A stretch of 64,000 nt of DNA from Sipunculus nudus (lineage: Eukaryota > Annelida > Sipuncula > Golfingiida > Sipunculidae), in assembly GCA_026874595.1 (NCBI GenBank), contig CM049306.1, positions 3,982,019-4,046,018 on the forward strand. Direction: 5' to 3'. Made by a program: the position numbers and the translations under genes. Below the pieces are notes generated by a model. That model did not search any database. It worked only from the letters and a program-made list of their open reading frames with translations, and was not told where the DNA came from. Position 1 is the first letter of the stretch; every line of letters begins with the position of its first letter. Positions 50,210 through 61,790 of this stretch are shown here, piece after piece.

Positions 50210-53200
50210 GATAAGACACCTACCTATTTATGCTTCAGTATTATTTTGTGACCAAAGTAGATAAGACACCTACCTCTTTATGCTTCAGTATTAGTTTGTG
50301 GCCAAAGTAGATACACCTACCTATTCATGCTTCAGTATTAGTTTGTGGCCAAACTAGATAAGACACCTACCTCTTTATGCTTCAGTATTAGTATGTGGCC
50401 AAAGTAGATAAGACACCTACCTCTTTATGCTTCAGTATTAGTTTGTGGCCAAAGTAGATAAGACACCTACCTCTTTATGCTTCAGTATTAATTTGTGACC
50501 AAAGTAGATAAGACACCTACCTCTTTATGCTTCAGTATTAGTTTGTGACCAAAGTAGATAAGACATCTACCTCTTTATGCTTCATTATTAGTATTTGGCC
50601 AAAGTAGATAAGACACTTACCTCTTTATGCTTCAGTATTAGTTTGTTGCCAAAGTAGATAAGACACCTACCTCTTTATGCTTCAGTATTAGTCTGTGGCC
50701 AAAGTAGATACACCTACCTATTTATGCTTCAGTTTTAGTATGTGGCCAAAGTAGATAAGACACCTACCTCTTTATGCTTCAGTATTAGTTTGTGGCCAAA
50801 GTAGATAAGACACCTACCTCTTTATGCTTCAGTATTAGTCTGTGGCCAAAGTAGATACACCTACCTCTTTATGCTTCAGTATTAGTATGTGGCCAAAGTA
50901 GATAAGACACCTACCTCTTTATGCTTCAGTATTAGTTTGTGGCCAAAGTAGATAAGACACCTACCTATTTATGCTTCAGTATTAGTGTGTGGCCAAAGTA
51001 GATAAGACACCTACCTCTTTATACTTCAGTATTAGTTTGTGGCCAAAGTATATAAGACACCTACCTCTTTAGGCTTCAGTATTAGTTTGTGGTCAAAGTA
51101 GATAAGACACCTACCTCTTTATGCTTCAGTATTAGTTTGTGACCAAAGTAGATAAGACACCTACCTCTTTATGCTTCAGTATTAGTTTGTGGCCAAAGTA
51201 GATAAGACACCTACCTATTTATGCTTCAGTATTAGTTTGTGGCCAAAGTAGATAAGACACCTATTTCTTTATGCTTCAGTATTAGTTTGTGGCCAAAGTA
51301 GATAAGACACCTACCTATTTATGCTTCAGTATTAGTGTGTGGCCAAAGTAGATAAGACACCTACCTCTTTATACTTCAGTATTAGTTTGTGGCCAAAGTA
51401 TATAAGACACCTACCTCTTTAGGCTTCAGTATTAGTTTGTGGTCAAAGTAGATAAGACACCTACCTCTTTATGCTTCAGTATTAGTTTGTGACCAAAGTA
51501 GATAAGACACCTACCTCTTTATGCTTCAGTATTAGTTTGTGGCCAAAGTAGATAAGACACCTACCTATTTATGCTTCAGTATTAGTTTGTGGCCAAAGTA
51601 GATAAGACACCTATTTCTTTATGCTTCAGTATTAGTTTGTTGCCAAAGTAGATAAAACACCTACATAGTTATGCTTCTGTATTAGTTTGTGGCCAAAGTA
51701 GATAAGACATCTACTTCTTTATGCTTCAGTATTAGTTTGTGGCCAAAGAAGATAAGACACCTACCTATTTATGCTTCAGTATTAGTTTGTGGCCAAAGCA
51801 GATAAGACACCTACCTATTTATGCTTCAGTATTAGTTTGTGGCCAAAGTAGATAAGACATCTACTTCTTAATGCTTCAGTATTAGTTTGTGGCCAAAGTA
51901 GATAAGACACCTACCTCTTTATGCTTCAGTATACGTTTGTGGCCAAAGTAGATAAGAAACCTACCTCTTTATGCTTCAGTATTAGTTTGTGGCCAAAGTA
52001 GATAAGACACCTACCTCTTTATGCTTCAGTATTAGTTTGTGGCCAAAGTAGATAAGACACCTACCTCTTTATGCTTCAGTATACGTTTGTGGCCAAAGTA
52101 GATAAGAAACCTACCTCTTTATGATTCAGTATTAGTTTGTGGCCAAAGTAGATAAGACACCTACCTCTTAATGCTTCATTATTAGTTTGTGGCCAAAGTA
52201 GATAAGACACCTACCTCTTTATGCTTCAGTATTAGTTTGTGGCCAAAGTAGATAAGACACCTACCTCTTTATGCTTCAGTATTAGTTTGTGGCCAAAGTA
52301 GATAAGACATCTACTTCTTTATGCTTCAGTATTAGTTTGTGGCCAAAGTAGATAAGACACCTACCTCTTTATGCTTCAGTATACGTTTGTGGCCAAAGTA
52401 GATAAGAAACATACCTCTTTATGCTTCAGTATTAGTTTGTGGCCAAAGTAGATAAGAAACATACCTCTTTATGCTTCAGTATTAGTTTGTGGCCAAAGTA
52501 GATAAGACACCTACCTCTTAATGCTTCAGTATTAGTTTGTGGCCAAAGTAGATAAGACACCTACCTCTTTATGCTTCAGTATAAGTTTGTGGCCAAAGTA
52601 GATAAGACACCTACCTATTTATGCTTCAGTATTAGTTTGTGGCCAAAGTAGATAAGACACCTACCTCTTAATGCTTCAGTATAAGTTTGTGGCCAAAGTA
52701 GATAAGAAACCTACCTCTTTATGCTTCAGTATTAGTTTGTGGTCAAAGTAGATAAGACACCTACCTCTTTATGCTTCAGTATTAGTTTGTGGCCAAAGTA
52801 GATAAGACACCTACCTATTTATGCTTCAGTATTAGTATGTGGCCAAAGTAGATAAGACACCTATTTTTTTATGCTTCAGTATTAGTTTGTTGCCAAAGTA
52901 GATAAAACACCTACATAGTTATGCTTCTGTATTAGTTTGTGGCCAAAGTAGATAAGACACCTACCTCTTTATGCTTCAGTATAAGTTTGTGGCCAAAGTA
53001 GATAAGAAACCTACCTCTTTATGCTTCAGTATAAGTTTGTGACCAAAGTAGATAAGACACCTACCTCTTTATGCTTCAGTATTAGTTTGTGGCCAAAGTA
53101 GATAAGACACCTACCTCTTTATGCTTCAGTATTAGTATGTGGCCAAAGTAGATAAGACACCTACCTATTTATGCTTCAGTATTAGTTTGTGGCCAAAGTA

Positions 53201-53557
53201 GATAAGACACCTACCTATTTATGCTTCAGTATTAGTTTGTGGCCAAAGTAGATAAGACACCTACCTTTTTATGCTTCAGTATTAGTTTGCGGCCAAAGTA
53301 GATAAGACACCTACCTCTTAATGCTTCAGTACTTAGTATGTGTCAAAAGCTTATAAGCCACCTACCTGTTTATGCTTCAGTATTAGTTTGTTGCCAAAGT
53401 AGATAAGACACCTATATATTTATGCTTCAGGATTGGTTTGTGGCCAAAGTAGATAAGACATCTACCTATTTATGATTCAGTATTAGTTTCTGGCCAAAGT
53501 AGATAAGACACCTACCTCTTTATGCTTCAGTATTAGTTTGCGGCCACAGTAGATAAG
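50210..53557. repeat. Satellite array between LINE copies 7 and 8
   Basis: About 3.3 kb, no gene. To ~50.93 kb it follows the order seen after copy 4 (37.27-37.98 kb). It then switches to the order found at 31.49 kb and keeps it to copy 8. The 350-bp pair lies at 51.05 and 51.40 kb, and the CTATTTTTTTATG monomer at ~52.86 kb. Confidence 0.95.
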
Positions 53558-54134
53558 GGATATGATGATATGATATGATATGATATGATATGATATGATA
53601 GAGTTCATTTATAAAGCGCAAATATAATATACATTTCTATGCGCTGATACAAAGGGTTAAGAAAATAAGTATGTCTTGAGAGCACGCTTAAATGATTCAA
53701 TATGTGTACACGCTCTAACAGAGTCTGGTAAAGAATTCCATGCGGTGGCAGCGTACTTGGAAAATTGTCTGTCACCATATACATTATGGGAGCGAGGTAC
53801 ACAGACTATCCTGTGAGCATCAGAAGAACGAAGAGACCTGCGGGGAGAATATTCCACAAACAGTTTGCGCAAATACAGTGGATACAGGCTATCATTCAGC
53901 GCTTTATACACCTGTGTGAGGACTTTAAATGTGATTCTCTTTTCGACAGGCAGCCAGTGAAGCTGTCTTAGAACAGGTCCAATGCTGTCGTACTTCCTGG
54001 ACCTTGTAAGTAATCGGGCTGATGCGTTTTGTGCAAGTTGGAGGCGATGGATGTTAGCATTGGAAGTTCCAGTTAGCAGGCTGTTGTTGTTGTCCAATCT
54101 TGATGTAATCAGTGCGTTGATGGTCTTTGCAGCT
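53558..54134 (-). mobile_element. LINE fragment, copy 8 (type A junction)
   Basis: A 577-bp insert between GATAAG at 53552-53557 and 54135-54140, with a 43-nt tail shared only with copy 3. It has GTTGATGGTC, the majority state. Confidence 0.88.
53657..54134 (-). pseudogene. LINE reverse transcriptase C-terminal remnant (copy 8)
   Basis: Open for ~158 codons to TAA at 53657-53659, majority protein version, no ATG. Confidence 0.86.
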
Positions 54135-57100
54135 GATAAGACACCTACCTATTTATGCTTCAGTATTAGTTTGTGGCCAAAGTAGATAAGACACCTACCT
54201 CTTTATGCTTCAGTATTAGTTTGTGGCCAAAGTAGATAAAACACCTACCTCTTTATGCTTCAGTATTAGTTTGTGGCCAAAGTAGATAAGACACCTACCT
54301 CTTTATGCTTCAGTATTAGTTTGTGGCCAAAGTAGATAAGACACCTACCTATTTATGCTTCAGTATTAGTGTGTGGCCAAAGTAGATAAGACACCTACCT
54401 CTTTATACTTCAGTATTAGTTTGTGGCCAAAGTAGATAAGACACCTACCTCTTTAGGCTTCAGTATTAGTTTGTGGCCAAAGTAGATAAAACACCTACTT
54501 CTTTATGCTTCAGTATTAGTTTGTGGCCAAAGTAGATAAGACACCTTCCTAGTTATGCTTCAGTATTAGTCTGTGGCCAAAGTAGATAAGACACCTACCT
54601 ATTTATGCTTCAATATTAGTCTGTGGCCAAAGTAGATAAGACACCTACCTCTTTATGCTTCAGTATTAGTTTGTGACCAAAGTATATAAGACACCTACCT
54701 CTTTATGCTTCAGTATTAGTTTGTGGCCAAAGAAGATAAGACACCTACCTATTTATGCTTCAGTATTAGTTTGTGGCCAAAGTAGATAAGACACCTACCT
54801 ATTAATGCTTCAGTATTAGTTTGTGGCCAAAGTAGATAAGACGTCTACCTCTTTATGCTTCAGTATTAGTTTGTGGCCAAAGTAGATAAGACACCTTCCT
54901 CTTTATGCTTCAGTATTAGTTTGTGGCCAAAGTAGATAAGACACCTGCCTATTTATGCTTCAGTATTAGTTTGTGGCCAAAGTAGATAAGACACCTACCT
55001 CTTTATGCTTCAGTATTAGTCTGTGGCCAAAGTAGATAAGACACCTACCTCTCTATGCTTCAGTATTAGTTTTTGGCCAAAGTAGATAAGACACCTACCT
55101 CTTTATGCTTCAGTATTAGTTTGTGGCCAAAGTAGATAAGACACCTACCTCTTTATGCTTCAGTATTAGTTTGTGACCAAAGTAGATAAGACACCTACCT
55201 CTTTATGCTTCAGTATTAGTTTGTGACCAAAGTAGATAAGACACCTAACTCTTTATGCTTCAGTATTAGTCTGTGGCCAAAGTAGATACACCTACCTCTT
55301 TATGCTTCAGTATTAGTATGTGGCCAAAGTAGATAAAACACCTACCTCTTTATGCTTCAGTATTAGTTTGTGACCAAAGTAGATAAGACACCTACCTCTT
55401 TATGCTTCAGTATTAGTTTGTGGCCAAAGTAGATAAGACACCTACCTATTTATGCTTCAGTATTAGTTTGTGGCCAAAGTAGATAAGACACCTATTTCTT
55501 TATGCTTCAGTATTAGTATGTGGCCAAAGTAGATAAGACACCTACCTCTTTATGCTTCAGTATTAGTTTGTGGCCAAAGTAGATAAGACACCTACCTCTT
55601 TATGCTTCAGTATTAATTTGTGACCAAAGTAGATAAGACACCTACCTCTTTATGCTTCAGTATTAGTTTGTGACCAAAGTAGATAAGACACTTACCTCTT
55701 TATGCTTCAGTATTAGTTTGTTGCCAAAGTAGATAAGAAACCTACCTCTTTATGCTTCAGTATTAGTCTGTGGCCAAAGTAGATACACCTACCTATTTAT
55801 GCTTCAGTTTTAGTATGTGGCCAAAGTAGATAAGACACCTACCTCTTTATGCTTCAGTATTAGTTTGTGGCCAAAGTAGATAAGACACCTACCTCTTTAT
55901 GCTTCAGTATTAGTCTGTGGCCAAAGTAGATACACCTACCTCTTTATGCTTCAGTATTAGTATGTGGCCAAAGTAGATAAGACACCTACCTCTTTATGCT
56001 TCAGTATTAGTCTGTGGCCAAAGTAGATACACCTACCTATTTATGCTTCAGTATTAGTATGTGGCCAAAGTAGATAAGACACCTACCTCTTTATGCTTCA
56101 GTATTAGTTTGTGACCAAAGTAGATAAGACACCTAACTCTTTATGCTTCAGTATTAGTCTGTGGCCAAAGTAGATACACCTACCTCTTTATGCTTCAGTA
56201 TTAGTATGTGGCCAAAGTAGATAAAACACCTACCTCTTTATGCTTCAGTATTAGTTTGTGGCCAAAGTAGATACACCTACCTATTCATGCTTCAGTATTA
56301 GTTTGTTGCCAAAGTAGATAAGACACCTACCTATTTATGCTTCAGTATTAGTCTGTGGCCAAAGTAGATAAGACACCTACCTATTTATGCTTCAGTATTA
56401 GTCTGTGGCCAAAGTAGATAAGACACCTACCTCTTTATGCTTCAGTATTAGTTTGTGACCAAAGTAGATAAGACACCTACCTCTTTATGCTTCAGTATTA
56501 GTTTGTGGCCAAAGAAGATAAGACACCTACCTATTTATGCTTCAGTATTAGTTTGTGGCCAAAGTAGATAAGACACCTACCTCTTTATGCTTCAGTATTA
56601 GTACGAGGCCAAAGTAGATAAGACACCTACCTATTTATGCTTCAGTATTAGTACGTGGCCAAAGTAGATAAGACACCTACCTATTTATGCTTCAGTATTA
56701 GTACGTGGCCAAAGTAGATAAGACACCTACCTGTTTGTGCTTCAGTATTAGTTTGTGGCCAAAGTAGATAAGACACCTACCTCTTTATGCTTCAGTATTA
56801 GTACGTGGCCAAAGTAGATAAGACACCTACCTATTTGTGCTTCAGTATTAGTTTGTGGCCAAAGTAGATAAGACACCTACATATTTATGCTTCAGTATTA
56901 GTTTGTGACCAAAGTAGATAAGACACCTACCTCTTTATGCTTCAGTATTAGTTTGTGACCAAAGTAGATAAGACACCTACCTCTTAATGCTTCAGTATTA
57001 GTTTGTGGCCAAAGTAGATAAGACACCTATTTCTTTATGCTCCAGTATTAGTTTGTGGCCAAAGTAGATAAGACACCTACCTCTTTATGCTTCAGTATTA

Positions 57101-60100
57101 TTTTGTGACCAAAGTAGATAAGACACCTCCCTCTTTATGCTTCAGTATTAGTTTGTGGCCAAAGTAGATAAGACACCTATTTCTTTATGCTTCAGTATTA
57201 GTTTGTGGCCAAAGTAGATAAGACACCTACCTCTTTATGCTTCAGTATTATTTTGTGACCAAAGTAGATAAGACACCTCCCTCTTTATGCTTCAGTATTA
57301 GTTTGTGGCCAAAGTAGATAAGACACCTACCTCTTTATGCTTCAGTATTAGTATGTGGCCAAAGTAGATAAGACACCTACATATTTATGCTTCAGTATTA
57401 GTTTGTGGCCAAAGTAGATAAGACACCTACCTATTTATGCTTCAGTATTATTACGTGGCCAAAGTAGATAAGACACCTACCTCTTTATGCTTAAGTATTA
57501 GTACGTGGCGAAAGTAGATAAGACACCTACCTCTTTATGCTTCAGTATTAATTTGTGACCAAAGTAGATAAGACACCTACCTCTTTATGCTTCAGTATTA
57601 GTTTGTGACCAAAGTAGATAAGACATCTACCTCTTTATGCTTCATTATTAGTATTTGGCCAAAGTAGATAAGACACTTACCTCTTTATGCTTCAGTATTA
57701 GTTTGTGGCCAAAGTAGATAAGACACCTACCTCTTTATGCTTCAGTATTAGTCTGTGGCCAAAGTAGATACACCTACCTATTTATGCTTCAGTTTTAGTA
57801 TGTGGCCAAAGTAGATAAGACACCTACCTCTTTATGCTTCAGTATTAGTTTGTGGCCAAAGTAGATAAGACACCTACCTCTTTATGCTTCAGTATTAGTC
57901 TGTGGCCAAAGTAGATACACCTACCTCTTTATGCTTCAGTATTAGTATGTGGCCAAAGTAGATAAGACACCTACCTCTTTATGCTTCAGTATTAGTCTGT
58001 GGCCAAAGTAGATACACCTACCTATTTATGCTTCAGTATTAGTATGTGGCCAAAGTAGATAAGACACCTACCTCTTTATGCTTCAGTATTAGTTTGTGAC
58101 CAAAGTAGATAAGACACCTAACTCTTTATGCTTCAGTATTAGTCTGTGGCCAAAGTAGATACACCTACCTCTTTATGCTTCAGTATTAGTATGTGGCCAA
58201 AGTAGATAAAACACCTACCTCTTTATGCATCAGTATTAGTTTGTGGCCAAAGTAGATACACCTACCTATTCATGCTTCAGTATTAGTTTGTTGCCAAAGT
58301 AGATAAGACACCTACCTATTTATGCTTCAGTATTAATCTGTGGCCAAAGTAGATAAGACACCTACCTATTTATGCTTCAGTATTAGTCTGTGGCCAAAGT
58401 AGATAAGACACCTACCTCTTTATGCTTCAGTATTAGTTTGTGACCAAAGTAGATAAGACACCTACCTCTTTATGCTTCAGTATTAGTTTGTGGCCAAAGA
58501 AGATAAGACACCTACCTATTTATGCTTCAGTATTAGTTTGTGGCCAAAGTAGATAAGACACCTACCTCTTTATGCTTCAGTATTAGTACGAGGCCAAAGT
58601 AGATAAGACACCTACCTATTTATGCTTCAGTATTAGTACGTGGCCAAAGTAGATAAGACACCTACCTATTTATGCTTCAGTATTAGTACGTGGCCAAAGT
58701 AGATAAGACACCTACCTGTTTGTGCTTCAGTATTAGTTTGTGGCCAAAGTAGATAAGACACCTACCTCTTTATGCTTCAGTATTAGTACGTGGCCAAAGT
58801 AGATAAGACACCTACCTATTTGTGCTTCAGTATTAGTTTGTGGCCAAAGTAGATAAGACACCTACATATTTATGCTTCAGTATTAGTTTGTGACCAAAGT
58901 AGATAAGACACCTACCTCTTTATGCTTCAGTATTAGTTTGTGACCAAAGTAGATAAGACACCTACCTCTTAATGCTTCAGTATTAGTTTGTGGCCAAAGT
59001 AGATAAGACACCTATTTCTTTATGCTCCAGTATTAGTTTGTGGCCAAAGTAGATAAGACACCTACCTCTTTATGCTTCAGTATTATTTTGTGACCAAAGT
59101 AGATAAGACACCTACCTCTTTATGCTTCAGTATTAGTTTGTGACCAAAGTAGATAAGACACCTACCTCTTTATGCTTCAGTATTAGTTTGTGGCCAAAGT
59201 AGATAAGACACCTACCTATTTATTCTTCAGTATTAGTTTGTGGCCAAAGTAGATAAGACACCTATTTCTTTATGCTTCAGTATTAGTTTGTTGCCAAAGT
59301 AGATAAAACACCTACATAGTTATGCTTCTGTATTAGTTTGTGGCCAAAGTAGATAAGACATCTACTTCTTTATGCTTCAGTATTAGTTTGTGGCCAAAGA
59401 AGATAAGACACCTACTTCTTTATGCTTCAGTATTAGTTTGTGGCCAAAGCAGATAAGACACCTACCTATTTATGCTTCAGTATTAGTTTGTGGCCAAAGT
59501 AGATAAGACATCTACTTCTTAATGCTTCAGTATTAGTTTGTGGCCAAAGTAGATAAGACACCTACCTCTTTATGCTTCAGTATACGTTTGTGGCCAAAGT
59601 AGATAAGAAACCTACCTCTTTATGCTTCAGTATTAGTTTGTGGCCAAAGTAGATAAGACACCTACCTCTTTATGCTTCAGTATTAGTTTGTGGCCAAAGT
59701 AGATAAGACACCTACCTCTTTATGCTTCAGTATACGTTTGTGGCCAAAGTAGATAAGACACCTACCTCTTTATGATTCAGTATTAGTTTGTGGCCAAAGT
59801 AGATAAGACACCTACCTCTTAATGCTTCATTATTAGTTTGTGGCCAAAGTAGATAAGACACCTACCTCTTTATGCTTCAGTATTAGTTTGTGGCCAAAGT
59901 AGATAAGACACCTACCTCTTTATGCTTCAGTATTAGTTTGTGGCCAAAGTAGATAAGACATCTACTTCTTTATGCTTCAGTATTAGTTTGTGGCCAAAGT
60001 AGATAAGACACCTACCTCTTTATGCTTCAGTATACGTTTGTGGCCAAAGTAGATAAGAAACATACCTCTTTATGCTTCAGTATTAGTTTGTGGCCAAAGT

Positions 60101-61208
60101 AGATAAGAAACATACCTCTTTATGCTTCAGTATTAGTTTGTGGCCAAAGTAGATAAGACACCTACCTCTTAATGCTTCAGTATTAGTTTGTGGCCAAAGT
60201 AGATAAGACACCTACCTCTTTATGCTTCAGTATAAGTTTGTGGCCAAAGTAGATAAGACACCTACCTATTTATGCTTCAGTATTAGTTTGTGGCCAAAGT
60301 AGATAAGACACCTACCTCTTAATGCTTCAGTATAAGTTTGTGGCCAAAGTAGATAAGAAACCTACCTCTTTATGCTTCAGTATTAGTTTGTGGTCAAAGT
60401 AGATAAGACACCTACCTCTTTATGCTTCAGTATTAGTTTGTGGCCAAAGTAGATAAGACACCTACCTATTTATGCTTCAGTATTAGTATGTGGCCAAAGT
60501 AGATAAGACACCTATTTCTTTATGCTTCAGTATTAGTTTGTTGCCAAAGTAGATAAAACACCTACATAGTTATGCTTCTGTATTAGTTTGTGGCCAAAGT
60601 AGATAAGACACCTACCTCTTTATGCTTCAGTATAAGTTTGTGGCCAAAGTAGATAAGAAACCTACCTCTTTATGCTTCAGTATAAGTTTGTGACCAAAGT
60701 AGATAAGACACCTACCTCTTTATGCTTCAGTATTAGTTTGTGGCCAAAGTAGATAAGACACCTACCTCTTTATGCTTCAGTATTAGTATGTGGCCAAAGT
60801 AGATAAGACACCTACCTATTTATGCTTCAGTATTAGTTTGTGGCCAAAGTAGATAAGACACCTACCTATTTATGCTTCAGTATTAGTTTGTGGCCAAAGT
60901 AGATAAGACACCTACCTTTTTATGCTTCAGTATTAGTTTGCGGCCAAAGTAGATAAGACACCTACCTCTTAATGCTTCAGTACTTAGTATGTGTCAAAAG
61001 CTTATAAGCCACCTACCTGTTTATGCTTCAGTATTAGTTTGTTGCCAAAGTAGATAAGACACCTATATATTTATGCTTCAGGATTGGTTTGTGGCCAAAG
61101 TAGATAAGACATCTACCTATTTATGATTCAGTATTAGTTTCTGGCCAAAGTAGATAAGACACCTACCTCTTTATGCTTCAGTATTAGTTTGCGGCCACAG
61201 TAGATAAG
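54135..61208. repeat. Satellite array between LINE copies 8 and 9
   Basis: About 7.1 kb, no gene. To ~55.5 kb it follows the post-LINE order of copies 3 and 6. From ~55.51 kb it equals 41.30-47.0 kb at an offset of 14,207, including the internal 1985-bp duplication (55.7-59.1 kb). The switch happens inside one hybrid monomer. Confidence 0.94.
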
Positions 61209-61790
61209 GGATATGATGATATGATATGATATGATATGATATGATATGATATGATAGAGTTCATTTATAAAGCGCAAATATAATATACATTTCTATGCGC
61301 TGATACAAAGGGTTAAGAAAATAAGTATGTCTTGAGAGCACGCTTAAATGATTCAATATGTGTACACGCTCTAACAGAGTCTGGTAAAGAATTCCATGCG
61401 GTGGCAGCGTACTTGGAAAATTGTCTGTCACCATATACATTATGGGAGCGAGGTACACAGACTATCCTGTGAGCATCAGAAGAACGAAGAGACCTGCGGG
61501 GAGAATATTCCACAAACAGTTTGCGCAAATACAGTGGATACAGGCTATCATTCAGCGCTTTATACACCTGTGTGAGGACTTTAAATGTGATTCTCTTTTC
61601 GACAGGCAGCCAGTGAAGCTGTCTTAGAACAGGTCCAATGCTGTCGTACTTCCTGGACCTTGTAAGTAATCGGGCTGATGCGTTTTGTGCAAGTTGGAGG
61701 CGATGGATGTTAGCATTGGAAGTTCCAGTTAGCAGGCTGTTGTTGTTGTCCAATCTTGATGTAATCAGTGCGTTGAGGGTCTTTGCAGCT
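61209..61790 (-). mobile_element. LINE fragment, copy 9 (type A junction)
   Basis: A 582-bp insert between GATAAG at 61203-61208 and 61791-61796. It shares the 48-nt tail and GTTGAGGGTC with copy 6, as expected for its 14.2-kb duplicate. Confidence 0.88.
61313..61790 (-). pseudogene. LINE reverse transcriptase C-terminal remnant (copy 9)
   Basis: Open for ~158 codons to TAA at 61313-61315. It has the same near-truncation change as copy 6. No ATG. Confidence 0.85.

Larger units (their letters stand above)
50937..55510. repeat. Large direct duplication, copy 2 (partner at 31493-36016)
   Basis: It matches the partner in monomer order, rare variants and LINE tail length (43 nt). It differs by one extra monomer after the LINE and by CTTCAGGATTGG in the flank where copy 3 has CTTCATAATTGG. 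Those two differences arose after the duplication. Confidence 0.85.
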
